A DNA stretch of 64,000 nucleotides from Mastigias papua. Its lineage: Eukaryota > Cnidaria > Scyphozoa > Rhizostomeae > Mastigiidae. Below, piece after piece: positions 8,661 through 21,841 of this stretch. Positions within the stretch are counted from its first letter, which is position 1; every line of letters begins with the position of its first letter. The notes beneath the pieces were generated by a model. That model was not told the origin of the DNA and made no database searches. It worked only from the letters and a program-made list of their open reading frames with translations. A program made the translations under genes and the position numbers. The stretch is taken from assembly GCA_964019165.1 (NCBI GenBank), contig OZ025271.1:2106501-2170500 (forward strand), in the 5' to 3' direction.

Positions 8661-11600
8661 TTTAAGTTCTGCTTCTAAGTACAAACTTCAATAATAAGAA
8701 TGAAACACAACATACAAAAAACAGAATTCTTAAGGAGAAACCTCCTAAGTAGATTAACTAACGAGAAGGAGGCCCCCCCTTTTAGATTTACCTTACGGGA
8801 TATTCAAAAATTTGCATTAAAAGTAAACTAAGACGTAATGGTAGTTCCATTGCAATTACATTGCATTTAAGAAATGAATCTGTAAAGACTTTTTGAATGA
8901 AAATTTTGACGGAGAAGTTCTTATTGCAATAGGTAATTCATTCCATAATGTTGCCCCCAAATATCGAATTGATTTCAAACCATATTGTGACGTGTTTATA
9001 TTAGCAAGAAACAGATCACCACGAAAAGATTGCCTTGTATTATAACAATGAACTGTTGAATTTAAAGAGAAAAAGCTGTGGAAACAGTCTGGTGCGACCA
9101 TAGTGACTGATTCATAAACAAAGGAAAACAATCTTAATTTGAAAATATCAACAATTCTAAGTAAATTTAGATCTTTGAAGATAAGAAGGGAATGGGCTAG
9201 AAAAGGTTGATGTGAAATTGTTCGGACAGCTCTTTTTTGTAACTTAAATAGTGGTTCAATATATTAATTAAATGTTTGACCCCAAGCAGCAATTCCATAT
9301 TGTAAAAAGGACAAGAATTAAGCATTGTATAATGTGATCAAAGTGGCTGTTGGAATTAGATACCTAAACTTAAAACAATTCCACAGGTTTCTGCAAGTTT
9401 TTTTGACAGTTCGGCAATGTGATATCTCCCATCAAGATGTTCATCTAAAAGAACACCTAGGAATTTGATGTACTTCACCCTAGAATATGCTTTTTACCTA
9501 TTTTGATACTAATATCGGTGGTGACTGGACTTAAAGAAGAATGGAATATAATAAAGTTAGTTTTACTTGCATTAAATGAGAATTTATTTGCATCAAGCCA
9601 TCTTTTTATGTTTTAGTCCTTTGTTAAACTTTCTAATGACATCATCAAGGGTTTCAGAATCATAATAAAGATTGGTAACATCAGCGAAGAGGTAAAATTT
9701 TAGATGCTTAGAAGCATTTGGTAAATCGTTTATGAACAACAAAAAGAGAAGGGGTCCTAGGACTGATCCCTGCGGTACACCACATGTTATGCCCAATGGG
9801 TATGAGTCTTTATCTCAAATCGAAACAAACTGCATTCTGTTTGTCAAATATGATTGAAACCATGCAAGTGCAATGCTTCTAATTCCATAATGCTCTAGCT
9901 TAGAGAGTAAAACTTTATGATTTACTGTATCAAATGCTTGTGGTAAGTCAATAAATACACCACAGCCATATCTTTTATTGTCTAGACTTCTTCTGATAGT
10001 TTCAGTCATTCTAATCAAAGCATGATCAATTGAATGGTTTTCTTGAAAGCAAAATTACAATGGGTATATTGTTTTATTGCTAGTAATAAATGAGTAAAGC
10101 CTTTTATACATCAGTTTTTCAAATATTTTACTAAAAAGTGGCAATAAGGAAATTGGCCTATAATTGGATCTAATCTCTGGGTCTCCCTTTTTAAAGACAG
10201 GAACTACTTTAGCTACTTTTAACTTACTTGGGAACGTTCCTCTCAGAAAAGATTGATTGACGATCTCGGCTAGTGGATGAGAAACATGGTGTTTGAGAAT
10301 TTTAAATATATTTATTGGAACACTATGGGGTCTAATTGACTTTGATGAGTTAATATTTGCTATTAAATCTTCAATTTCTAAATAAATTACTGGAGAAAGA
10401 AACAAAGAGTTTTCAATATCACTGCCAAGATATCAAAGGGGAGAATTTGGCGTTCTTGGGATGGTTTTATTTATGTTAGCAGGAACATTAACAAAATATT
10501 CATCGAAGATATTTGACATTTGAAATGGATCAGTCACTGACTTCCCAGATGCGTCCTGAATTATATCAATACTTGAATGTGCAAAGCTTTTCCGTGATAT
10601 TATTAAATTGATCCCGGTCCATATTTTTTTCATATCTTTGATACTTGTCGCAAAGTAATTTTGAAAATACTCCATTTTACTTTTCTTCAATTCATTAAGT
10701 ACACGATTTGGGAATGTTTTATAAAGTCGGTCATTAGCTTCACTTCAGTTCTTTTTCCTTTTCCTTAGAAGTCGGTCTCGAACCTTCATCATTTTTTGTA
10801 TTCTATGGTTGATCAAAGGTTTCGTTTTTAGTTTTGATTCTCTATTAGTACACCTTATAAGAGGCACATGCTTATCTACTAAATTTGTAATATCTTCAAG
10901 AAATTTATTATAGATGTAATTAATGTCATTATCGTCACGAAGATAGTTTAAATCAAGTATAGTAAAATCGTTCAGAAAACAATTTTCATTAAAAGAAGAA
11001 TAGTCACGTTTTAGCAACTCTTGCCTTTTATGGGAAATATTTGTAGTTTCCAGTATTAGAAATTGAGGAAAATGGTCTGATATATGTGTCAAAATATTTC
11101 CACTGGTAATTTTAGAATTAAATAAGTTAGTAAATATATTGTCAATGAATGTTGCTGAGTTACTCGAGATTCTAGTTGGATGGGCTATACATGGCAGAAA
11201 ATTATTACAGAGAAAAGTATTCATTAAGTCAAATGTAGGTGTATGTGAATCATAATTTAGTGAATTAATATTAAAGTCTCCCATGATAAATACTTGTTTG
11301 TTTATTAGTTGTGGAAGAATCGTGCTAAAATGCAAGATTAATGTGTTTATATCAGATCTGGGGTGTCTGTATATGCCACAAAATAAGAAATTCTTAGTAT
11401 TCGTGTTTTTCACTTCAACCCATATAGTTTCAAATCTGGCACATTTTATGGAAGGGTCATCAAGTTTGCTTGATAAAAGAGATGTCTTAACGTAAATTCC
11501 AACTCCTCCATTCTCACTCATTGATGTAGTGTCATAACGCTTGCAGCCATTTATGTCAATATCAGTAACTATTTCACTTTTAATCGAGTTCCAAGTTTCG

Positions 11601-11755
11601 GATACCCCTATAACATCAAAAGATTTTTGGGCTTGGACACAGAGAGTAACCAGTTCATCTCGATGTAGAGAGATGCTTCTTATGTTTGTGTGTAGAATAG
11701 AGAGTCGTTTAACACTAGAATTTATTGCTGCAAGCTCAGGTACAGTATAGTATCG
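8661..11755 (-). pseudogene. CR1-like non-LTR retrotransposon, broken ORF2
   Basis: This is about 3.1 kb of a LINE in order on the minus strand. The APE endonuclease (about 11755-10745) has the motifs GVSETWN, GDFNINS, FIDNIF and SDHFPQ. The reverse transcriptase (10690-9593, in four frame pieces) contains SNYRPISLLP, FIDLPQAFDTVNH and GVPQGSVLGPLLF. A C-terminal piece at 9131-8856 has the CYNTRQSF and LGATLWNELP blocks. The catalytic YADD-type motif reads FADV, so the second Asp is lost and the enzyme is dead. Several frameshifts separate the pieces. The element is 5' truncated at its junction with another LINE near 11755, and no ORF1 is present. It ends in a GAT-type repeat tail. Confidence 0.85.
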
Positions 11756-11756
11756 C

Positions 11757-12095
11757 GAATGAGAATAGCATATGGTCAAAACTCGTTTGCTTTCCGTAGA
11801 GTTGATACATGGAACAAACTCCATACTGATATCAAGTTAGCTTCTTCCATCCAGTCATTTAAAGCCAAACTTAAAGCTCATAATTGAAAATATTCAAGGA
11901 AAGCTGGTGTTAATATTTTGGTTTTCTATTCAAGTTTTTATCTATAGGTATGCTGTATATTTATAGGTTTAGGCCATTGTTGTAATAGGTTATTTTTATT
12001 TTTAGTTGCAGGGTACATAGTAAAACAGTTATTCAACCTTAATTGTATCCCTGTGTAAAGAATTTTGAAATAAATAAATAAAAAAATAATAAAGT
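11757..12095 (+). pseudogene. LINE 3' end, opposite strand to its neighbour
   Basis: The plus strand encodes about 42 codons typical of the extreme C-terminus of a CR1-like ORF2 (RMRIAYGQNSFAFRRVDTWN, then a SFKAKLKAH ending and a stop at about 11887). About 200 bases of 3' untranslated sequence and an AATAAATAAATAAA tail at about 12070 follow. It directly abuts the 5' end of the minus-strand LINE. The minus-strand frame therefore appears to start at 11824, but its first 20 or so codons are antisense to this fragment. Confidence 0.7.
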
Positions 12096-12830
<735 letters not shown>

Positions 12831-12881
12831 AATAGCTATGAGGTGGCTAAGCACAATAATGATTTTCAATTTTCAAGGAAT

Positions 12882-12909
12882 GTTACGGATTGTTCCAATC
12901 GATCATCAG
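12882..12909 (-). ncRNA. decayed hammerhead-like motif of the PLE
   Basis: On the minus strand CTGATGA is followed by a GATTG-GAA-CAATC hairpin and GTAAC. In the PLE hammerhead consensus the last block is GAAAC, so one core A is substituted. The position near the 3' end of the element, just before the (TA)n tract, agrees with known PLE architecture. Confidence 0.45.
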
Positions 12910-13602
12910 TTGCTAAATACAATGAAAACTTCTAGGGTCATAAATGTCAGTTAAGTCATTAATCGAATATTTCAATCAAAATAGGAATCAGTTTAACCAA
13001 AAAGAATTATAGAAAAAGAGCTGAACGCTTTAGAAAAAGTTTTAATGTTTAATCTGGTTATTAAATCTAATAAGTCTCTTCCATAAGACGTGCAATGCCT
13101 CTTTAATTTTTAGTTTATAGGGTGTGCTTGCAGAATCCAACACTTTCAAACATCTAGCAGTATAAACCTCTTTACAAACAAGTGAACCTTTTAGATATTT
13201 ATAAATAAATAAATGCTCACGCACTCGAGTAAATAAATGTCTGCTTTTCTAGCCAATATACACGGAATTAGATGTGGTACATTTAAATCTATGTAAAGAC
13301 TAATCTAGTTTAGTGGTCTTGGCACATACTCCATAACCGATAGCAGATTTTTAGTCATAAAGGAAGATAATTCTAGCTGTACCTGAAGATTGTTACAATA
13401 TTTATTTGAGTAAAACCTATTACTTACATCTTACCTTGGGTAAAATTGGAAAGCTTAAGATATGGCAGTTGAAAATATACTGTAGAAATATCAGTAGGTA
13501 AAGTCGAGATTTTAGAGCTACGAGCATTATCAAGATACTATTTGACTACCCAGCTTATTACAGATTCAGTTTATTGATTCTTCTTTAAATATAAGGTAGA
13601 GT

Positions 13603-13918
13603 TTGTAGTGACCATAAACACCGTTTTTGCAATGTCATCCACTGTCACTTCACATCTTGGCATCACCCTTGCATCATTCCTGTCGCCACTTCATATAGGT
13701 CATTCCTTTACTTTTGTTTATCGCATCTATCCATTTCGCTTACCAGCCTACCACCTTCTTTTTATATCTAGTAATTCGTGTGTAATGTTTCGTCAGCAAT
13801 ATTTACGTATATAAGAATGTAAGTTATGTTGTATAGTCAGTCAGTAGATCAGTTCATTAACTCAACACAGTCTATTTCTGGCTTCGTGTTCTCTCCACGT
13901 TAAATCAGAACAACCATC
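13603..13918 (+). mobile_element. possible solo LTR or other insertion
   Basis: This approximately 315-bp segment interrupts the minus-strand PLE. It begins TGTAGTGACC, ends CAACCATCA, and contains TATATAAG at about 13808 followed by a CAGTCAGT...AGTTCATT leader-like stretch. These features resemble an LTR with a TATA box. I could not find a clean target duplication or a second copy. Confidence 0.25.
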
Positions 13919-15495
13919 AATTCCAACCCACAACGAAGAACGGCTTGTTACCACAGAAGCATTACACATTATTTAAAGTTTTTCAACATCGATATTAAAT
14001 TTATGAAGAGTATTATTAATTTTGTAAGCTCTATTTACTAATGTGGAAATAAGACCAATCTTAAAAAGAATGAAAAGTAAATGTAGCTGAAAAAATTAGT
14101 GAGCAGTCCGGTAAATATATTTTTACGATGTAATGATATTGAGAGACAGGATTGGTCTTTATTATTGATACAGACATCAATAAACCATCATATTATTATT
14201 ATTTTCCTTTTCTACAGTGAATGTGATATTTGGGTGTTGTAAGTTGAGACAATAAAAGAATGATAAGGCATTATGCTAAGTATTAAAGAGGCAACAACTT
14301 TCATCAATATAACGTCGCTAAAACTGAACAGGAGTAACTTCATATTGATAAAGCCATATGTTTTCATGATGCCCTATTAATAGATTAACTAACACAGGTG
14401 GAGGTGGTGAGCCCCTAGCAGCACTATTTATTTGGCTATTTGGACTTTAGTGTTAGAAAGAAAGTGAGTTTTGAGATGATACGATTGAAAAAAGCCTAGA
14501 AAGATCGGTTTTGGAAAGCTTGAGGTTAGTGTGTCCTTCAGCAATGTATGACACAGCAAGATTAATAAACTCTTCAAGAGGAATATTAGCAAATAAACTT
14601 ACAACATCAAAGAAGACATATGAACATTATTACTTTCTTGGACGAAAGAGAAAGAATCAGAAATAGTATATGTTCCAGGTAAATGAAGCAGAAGAAGGTT
14701 GCAAAGACATTTTGACCAATTTATAATTATAAGTAGTAATAGAAGACATAATATATCTAAGCGGTGGTACAGGAGAGGAGTTTAGACTGTGAATTTTGGG
14801 TAAACCGGAAATTCGCCTTGGTTCTCAACCTGATGGATAAATGGTATTATATAAATCCTTATCAATTTGGCATTCTTTTAAATTTCTCTAAGGAACCAGT
14901 GTAGCTTACCCTCACTGATAAGGGTGGGGTCAAAATCAAGTTCTTTGAACTTTTGTTTATCATCTGTTATGTCCATAAAACCTTTTATAGAATCTGTTTT
15001 ATTTAAAATAACTACACTATTACCTTTATCAAGCTTTAGATTAGCAGCCTCATTGCATCTGCCAAGTTTCCTAATATTGGCAAATACGATGTTAATGTAT
15101 TCATAAAACGTTTACTAAGGATTGTAATGAACTCGTTTATAAGTAATCAGACTCTTGCTCGTAAAGGTACTTTTAGTTTTTCGCCTGTAAACATTCAGAA
15201 TCTTATCAAAGCTATGCCAAAATTCAATTCATCTAAGGATCTGGTATAGACAATATATCTAGCTTTTTATGGTATAGTATGCCCATTTTGGCAAATTGAT
15301 TGAGCAAAATTTCCAACATATCCTTGTCAACAACTGGAGATTTGCCAGGATAGCTTCTATCTACAAGGGTGGCTCACCGAGTGAAAATTCAAAATTCTAG
15401 GTCAATTTCGGTTTTACCTGTTATTGCTCAATTCTGTGAAGAACTTGCATATGACCAGCTGTACACGTAACATAAAAATAATCGCTTAATATTTC

Positions 15496-15985
15496 CCGGA
15501 AATCTGGCTTTCGATCATTCCATTCGGTGTTAGATAGTTAATTAAAATGCAGTAATATAGACTCAATATAGACAAAGGGCAGTATACGTTAGTAGCTTTT
15601 ATTGACCACAGAAAGGCCTTTGGCCCTGTGGATCATTAAATACTGTTGCACAAATGAAGAGCATATTGCTTTGCTAGCAAAGAGATGAGCTGGATTCAGT
15701 TTTATCTAGAAGATCGCAAAAAGTGCTGTAAATTCAAGGGGAATTTATCGAAACAAGAGAAAATAAAGTTTTCGGGCTCCTCAGTGCTCCTTAGGCCCCT
15801 TAATTTTTTTATATGTATTGATGACTTACGTTTGGCACTCGATTCTTCAAATGTAAACATGTACACATATGATACTAGCATATACTACTATCTATTTCCT
15901 GAATCAACAATGCTGTTAATGAAGACCTGCATTCTCTGAAGACATGGCTATATGAGAGGTTCCTTAATGTTCCTAAAACACAAAG
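15496..15985 (+). pseudogene. LINE reverse transcriptase fragment, decayed
   Basis: Across stops, the plus strand follows the RT palm of a CR1/Jockey-type LINE: SGFRSFHS, FIDHRKAFGPVDH, then from 15685 SWIQFYLEDRKK and a VLLRPLNFFICIDDL block that corresponds to VLGPLLFxIYINDL. The catalytic YADD position reads YTYDTS, so one Asp is missing. Only about 160 residues of the RT survive. An R repeat begins directly after it at 15990. Confidence 0.72.
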
Positions 15986-15989
15986 TTTA

Positions 15990-16330
15990 AAGTCCGTTGG
16001 TACTATAGAACTTCACTACAGCACGAAAAAGCGGGAACATTATTTTAGTATAGTGAAAGCATTTTCCGTCCGGCACTTGTCACCGTATGAAACGTTGAAT
16101 AACGAACGAAAGGTGAGCTGAAATATATTGCTAGATGCAGTTACACGTGATATAATGAATAGTGCTTCTATTTGGTCCTATGATTGGCCAATTAGCACTC
16201 ATTCACCATTGTTCACTTGAAGAATCCAGGTGAGAAAATAAACTCTTTTTGTTTACACAAGACTAGATTGTGAGTCTTAATATAAACTGATTCAAAAAGC
16301 ACTTAAATGAAAGGATGATCTGAGAACGAT
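15990..16330 (+). repeat. R-family repeat copy
   Basis: About 340 bases align with 4987-5330: the TATAGAACTTCACTACAGCACG opening, the CCTATGATTGGCCAATTAGCAC block, TTTGTTTACACAAGA and CTTAAATGAAAGGA. The hammerhead-like core on the minus strand (about 16045-16090) has at least two substitutions in CUGANGA. Confidence 0.75.
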
Positions 16331-16597
16331 CTAAATTGCCTGCCAAAAGTCTTGGATCACTTGCTATGATTTGCGCTATAGATGAGCTATAGCATCCCTT
16401 CCCCCGTTAAACAATGTTGTATGATGCAAATATAGGCAGCTCGAAGGCCAAAAGTGATGGGTATTTTTGAAGCTACTGGTCTCCGCTATCGAATCAACGT
16501 TGTTTCAGGGGGGAGGGGGTCTACATTTTAAGTGGTGTCAAGGAGAAGCGGCAGGAGTCGGAAATCAGTACAATTGTATGGGTGTTCCAACTATTTT

Positions 16598-16791
16598 TTG
16601 CAGGCATTGTAGGTTGCCCTGTGTGCAACAAAACATTTCGCTCGAATCTAAGATATTGTGTTTGTGAATTGTGTCGCTCTGTTTCGTATGCAAAATGCGT
16701 ATGCTTTCTATTGAAGTCATCAACTGCAATGCTGCATAGTTGCAACGGCCGTCTACACAGAGATAATCCGACGAAAAATACCGCCTCTTGA
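16598..16791 (+). CDS. Cys-rich fragment, possible PHD-like exon or LINE ORF1 piece
   Basis: After a T-rich stretch ending TTTTTTGCAG an open frame with a phase-1 start encodes about 64 residues: GCPVCNKTFRSNLRYCVCELC, then SYAKC and a later Cys and His. The CxxC, CxxC, AKC spacing resembles PHD/treble-clef fingers such as those in ORF1 of some animal LINEs. Only part of a finger can be built before the stop at 16789. It could be a host exon, since the acceptor is good, or a LINE relic. Confidence 0.3.
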
Positions 16792-16794
16792 CTT

Positions 16795-17370
16795 CCTACC
16801 TTTTCCTGTACAGCCTCATAGCTTACAGCAGATATCTGAGCATAACTTACAGAATTTCTTCACGTAATTGTCTTCGATTTACACAATGCAAGGCCAAAGG
16901 TCTCGTGCTCCATCACAGAGGCCAATGATGTCACCTTCTCGTGATTCTATGCGAGCTTTTTGGGTCTTTGCTTATCGAAAATGTAGACCATGCAGATTTC
17001 ATGGGGGCACGGCGTTAGACTTTCAAAGACTAATCTGCAACTCTTGAACCCGAGTTTCTTCTAGCATAAAACATCTCTTTACATTTCATGGCACCCTGTC
17101 GTATGCGAGCTGAATAATCTTGTGTGAACCATGAGTATGACATTGTGTGCATCATTTTATATTTTTGGCTTGACATTTATCCAGTTTATAATTAATATGC
17201 TATTCTTATGATATGTTTTACAAATATTTTCACCGTTATTACTGTCTGGTGTTGCAAGGGATGAGGCAATAGAGAAGATATTATTTTTATCATAATTTCA
17301 AATAGAATGAGTCTGTCCAGACAATAACTGTTTTTGTATGAAATAGGCAAATAAAATGTATTATTTTATA
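16795..17370. other. non-coding, nothing recognised
   Basis: No open frame of note and no repeat seen. The sequence ends in the AT-rich stretch that forms the acceptor of the next candidate exon. Confidence 0.4.
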
Positions 17371-17371
17371 G

Positions 17372-17408
17372 AGGAGACAAAGATTTCCTGTAGAGAGTGG
17401 TAGAACGG
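17372..17408 (+). CDS. candidate internal mini-exon, unknown gene
   Basis: Thirty-seven nucleotides lie between TTATTTTATAG and a GTAAGC donor. In phase 0 it reads RRQRFPVESGRT plus one base, so it enters in phase 0 and leaves in phase 1. This fits the end of the 338-432 candidate exon and the start of the 18197-18262 one. The evidence is splice sites and phase only. Confidence 0.3.
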
Positions 17409-17526
17409 GTAAGCTTTCAGTTTGATTTGTTTACGTACTTACTTCTTTACTAAATCTAAATGCCATCAGTATTAGTTATGATTTATAACATACCTGATGA
17501 TATAATGAAGAAACAAAAGTATACCT

Positions 17527-17691
17527 AATGTCACAGAGATACGTTTATACATTTTCATATAACAGCTTTGAAATAGATTTGAAAGTAGTATAAATGATAT
17601 CCGAGATTATGCAGTAAGACTCAGGAGATTACCAACCATATTACAGGACGCTGCTAAGGATCATGCTACTGCTCTGACGAGCGCTAAATGA
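17527..17691 (+). repeat. duplicated segment with open frame, copy 1
   Basis: Fifty-odd bases (GAGATACGTTTATACATTTT onward) are identical to 22724-22776. An open frame from 17581 follows (ESSINDIRDYAVRLRRLPTIL, then a stop at 17689) that is also recognisable in the second copy. The coding part differs more than the upstream part. I do not recognise the peptide. Confidence 0.6.
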
Positions 17692-18196
17692 AGCTGTTTC
17701 CAGTGTTTATTTAGAATATTTCAGCTTTTCGAGTTATTGTGAAGTTTTTAATATCTCGGTTAGTATACATTAAATTATTGGTTGGCAGTTTAGTTCAGAT
17801 AATATTATTCCGCAACAATTCCTGCCGTGTGAGCTTGCAAAATTATCCATTCACACAATCAAGGGCACATAATAAAGTTGTCTCTATGATGAGCTTATGA
17901 CCTGGGAGGGGGCGCCTCTTGGTGAAGGAGTATGGCAAAATTCCGTAATACATAGAGGATTAGCAACCGTAGTTCGTCAGCTATACCACTGCTTTGAACG
18001 ATGTCCTAATCTTTAGAAATTCTCATACCTACGCAGTATATTATTATAATATCTTGTGTCGTCGCTTGAATTAGATTTTGTCCTTCACCCTTTTCCCACA
18101 ATTTGAGTAGTTCCAGAGATAGACTGATATTAGAGCCTGTAGACTCTTCTTGTTTAATGTGATTTGTGTTTAAGCTCTATTTTGATCTCCCTGTAG

Positions 18197-18262
18197 CTGG
18201 AAATCAGGGCAATGCAGCAGTTTCTGGAGTAGAGACACCCCAAATGGACACCGCTGCAGGAG
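18197..18262 (+). CDS. candidate internal exon, unknown gene
   Basis: Sixty-six nucleotides lie between TTGATCTCCCTGTAG and GTAAGG. With a phase-1 start and phase-1 end it reads GNQGNAAVSGVETPQMDTAAG. The composition is Gly, Asn, Gln and Ala rich, and both splice sites are good. Its phases match the candidate exons at 17372 and 24595. The 2.7-kb LINE at 19180-21840 would sit in the following intron. Confidence 0.4.
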
Positions 18263-18264
18263 GT

Positions 18265-19175
18265 AAGGTATTTGTATTCAAGCTATTTTTAGCTATGTTT
18301 ATCCACTTATAGCATATGTCTAAATGCTCGAACGCTAGAGCTGTGGATGTGCATTAATTTCACTTCTATCAACATAAAAACAACTACGGTAGTCTTTGCT
18401 GTGAAAAGTGCATTACATGCAGAAACATTAAAATGGTGCAACCTTAAATTTATTGGATGTGTGATGAATATTTTGTTACATTTGTGATGTAATATGATAT
18501 GCTTCTTGATTATATTTCAGGAACTTTTGTCTTTAAATGTCATTTCACGGGAATTAATTAATGGTTAAAACCTTTCCTGAAAAAAGCAAGTTTTGGCATT
18601 ATCTATTTTCTCTTATCAGTTAGTTGTAAGTATAATCGTTGCCAAAATTACTTGGAACACGACACATTTCTGAGAGTAAATGGCATGATATTGACACAAT
18701 TTGTACTCATATTAACCGAGCTTGTACCCAAAAACAATGTTTAATTCTGTAGATGAGAGTTGCTATGCGTGAAAATGGTCGACTTTTACGAGATATCAAG
18801 CGTACATCACAATAACATAAGATTGTACGGGGGAGGGGGAAGCTAGGTATGAAAAGTATGAACAATCTTCAAGTCGCTCCAACAATGGTGGCAACGATTG
18901 TCTGACGAGGGTGAAGAAGAGCTTTTATGATATGTAAGAGATAAACTCATATTCGGGTAAAATTGTTTTGTAGATTCTGAATTTGAGGGTATTCATTATG
19001 TAAACTATGTCATTAACATGAAGATGGCACCGGTAAGGGTGAAAAATTTTGATTTTCACACCATTTTACTAGAGCGCTATCATTTCAGTGTCATAAGGAA
19101 CTATATACATATAGAGGCTAAACATGACCCGAGATAACATGGAATAACAATGGGAGAGGGATATTTGGAATAGTG
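18265..19175. other. non-coding, nothing recognised
   Basis: AT-rich sequence without sustained open frames or matched repeats. Confidence 0.4.
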
Positions 19176-19179
19176 CACG

Positions 19180-21840
19180 TAGAAGATTGTTAGTGTCTTC
19201 AGAGACTTTATTATATAGTTCATTTCCACTCTATACCGCTCACCAAATTCAAATAATCACGACCTTCTCTTTGACCATCTATCTGAATCAATTGAGGCTA
19301 ACACCCTTCAATCTCCACATTCTGAAAACATTATCCTTGGTGATTTCAATGTTCACAATTCAGACTGGCCTGTTTACTCTTCAAACATTACTAACCCTGC
19401 TGGTCGTGATGCAGAGGCCTTTGCCATTGTGAAAGACTTCATTCAGTTGATTTCAGATCGTTCAAGAGACAAGGCAAATACGCTCGATCTTTTTCTTACC
19501 TCTAGCCCAAACATTTAGTCTAAACCCATGGTAGATTCTCCTCTTGGTCACTCTGATCACTATCTCATCACCTTGTAGTATGGCAGCCTTGTCTCCCATC
19601 AGGATAAGTCTTTCTCCACTCAAAAAGTATTTCACTTTAGCAAAGCTGACTGGGACTCTTTTCGCACCTTTTACTCCTCATATCCCTAGTACTCTGGCAC
19701 CTCTACTGATTCTTCCTCTTTTGCCTCTTTTATTACTAATGACATTCTACTTGGTATGGATCCTTTCATTCCCTTTTCTTATAAGCCTGGCAAGAAAAGT
19801 TCTCCTATATGGTTCAATTCACAGTGTGCTAAAGCTGTGAAGACTAAGAACCATCGCTTTAAACAGTGGGAGTTCCTTCTAACTCCACAATCCATAGCTT
19901 TACTTGTGCAAGTACATTATCTTTGCTCAAAAACTATTAACTGTGCCAAAACCTCTTTTGTCAATCGCATTAACCACTACATTGCTTCCTGCCAGACTGG
20001 ATCTCTCTACTTTTGGTCCTTGGCCAAAGTTGTCTCACAAAACTTTTGTTGCTCTTCTTTTACACATCTGAAAAACAACTCGAGCTCTTCATGGTGCACT
20101 CCTTCATCCAAGGCCAAGCTTCTTGCATCTATCTTTGCTCCCAATTCCAATCTCGATGATGAAGAATCCCAACCTCCTCTCTACCATATATTCACCAATC
20201 ACAATGCCATCTGTTAAGTTCTCTACTCAAAGGGTTTGAGAAACCCTACTCCTGCTCAATACCTCTAAATCCAAATACCCTGATCGTATCCCAGTTATAG
20301 TGCTTAAATCCTGTGCCCCTGAACTCACCCCTGTTGTCATCAAAGTCTTTCAGCTTTCCTACTCTGTTGGCATATTTCAATCTTCTTGGAAACTTCCCCA
20401 TGTTTTTTCTATCCCCCAAAAAGCGGACAAATCTTACCCTTCGAACTATCGTCCAAGTGCAATCACTTCACTCATCTCTAAGACTATCATCACCAAACAA
20501 CTGCTTGCCTTCCTTGAAACAAACAATCTTCTATCTGATCACCAGTATGGTTTTCGACAAGCAAGATCTACTGGTGACCTTCCAGCTTACGCTATTCATG
20601 CTTGATCCTCTGCTCTAGAATCCTATGGTGAGAGCAGAGTGAATTCCCATGATATCTCCAAGGTCTTTGATCGTATCTGGCACAAAGGTCTCCTTGCTAA
20701 ACTACCAATGTTTGGTCTGCACAACAACATCATTATATGGATTGCTAGCCTTCTTTCTGACAGATCAATTGCAATTAGGGTCAATGGCTTCTTCTCTGAA
20801 CCTCATTCTATCAACTCTAGTTTACTTCAGGGCTCTGTTATCTCGCCTGTTTTATTCATCCTCTTCATAAATGCCCTACTTCCCTCTACATCTTGCAGTA
20901 TCTACTCTTGTCCCTATGATACTTATCTAAGGTCATCTTATTTATCTAGTCCACAAGATCTTTCCTTCTCCAATGTTACATCCTATAATAGCACCTCAGC
21001 TTCACTTCTCACAAATGACTTGTCAACCATTCAGAAGTGAGTTAATAACAACCATGTTAAGTCTAATCATGGAAAGACGACACAGGTTGTTATTCACGTA
21101 AACATCATCGAGATTTCCCCCCTGTATTCATGAGTGGCAATGAGTTGGACATTTCATCTTCTTTCACTCAACTTGGTCTTTCAGTGTCATCCAATCTTTC
21201 TTGGAAAACTCACATCCACTCCACTGCTAAACATGCATCTCTGAAACTTGGCTTCCTTTCTAGAGCCCGTGGCTTTTTCTCTCCTTCTCAGCTGCTGACT
21301 ATATAAAAATCTCAGATTTGTTATTCTCTGGAGTACTGCTCCCATGTTTGGGGTGGTGCTCCCAGATCTTCTTTACATCTTCTTGACAAAGTCCAGTCTA
21401 AAGCCATCCGTCTCATAAATAATCCTAGTCTCACTAAATCTGTCCAATCTCTCTCTCATCGTCCTCTGGTAGCAGATCTGTCCATTTTATATCAAAGTTT
21501 TCATGGACATTGCTCACTGGAAATCAAGAATATTATTCCTAACCCCCTCAAGCATGTTCGACCCACAAGAAGCTCTACTCAATCACACCTTTTTCAAGTC
21601 ACACTATCTAACCCACAAACTCGTTCCTACAAATCTTCTTTCGTTCCAAGAACCTGTCAACTTTGGAACACCTTACATTCCACCTACATTCCACTTCCTT
21701 TTCTGAATACTACATCAACATCAACATACTTGATCTCATCTCTCTAGCTAATTAACTGTTCTTTCTCTTTCTTCCTTTGTCGTGGCTTTGTTATAGACTC
21801 TATTGTTCTTTCCCTGACATTACATAATAAAAAATAACAA
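19180..21840 (+). pseudogene. non-LTR retrotransposon (Jockey/CR1 group), endonuclease to 3' tail
   Basis: Read across several stops and frameshifts, the plus strand gives the second half of an APE endonuclease (TLYRSPNSN, IILGDFNVHNSDWP, LGHSDHYLIT), a linker, the RT (SNYRPSAITSL, HDISKVFDRIWHKGLLAKL, LLQGSVISPVLFILFINAL) and the C-terminal domain (a LEYCSHVWGGAP block near 21330). The element ends near 21826 in an AATAAAAAATAAC tail. It is 5' truncated inside the endonuclease. The catalytic FADD-type motif reads CPYDT, so the enzyme is dead. The many stops indicate an old insertion. Confidence 0.82.
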
Positions 21841-21841
21841 A

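Larger units (their letters stand above)
12838..15390 (-). pseudogene. Penelope-like retroelement, decayed but nearly complete
   Basis: Reading the minus strand from about 15390 to 12838, many short frame pieces follow the PLE protein in order. The N-terminal region has VVILNKTD, GFMDITDDKQKFKELD and LISEGKL. The RT palm has SFDVVSLFANIPLEE, then a GSP-like block and RYIDES where YVDD is expected, so the catalytic Asp pair is gone. The thumb follows near 14060, then the C-terminal part of the GIY-YIG domain at 13224-13042 (LDSASTPYKLKIKEALHVLW). Stops and frameshifts are everywhere. The 3' region carries a CTGATGA hammerhead-type core at 12909-12903. About 300 bases of unrelated sequence (13603-13918) seem to be inserted between the RT and the endonuclease. 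Confidence 0.8.

Noticed and set aside
8185..8694. Poly-His open frames
   Set aside because: They are translations of CAT/ATC microsatellites plus a SINE-like unit, with no coding signal.
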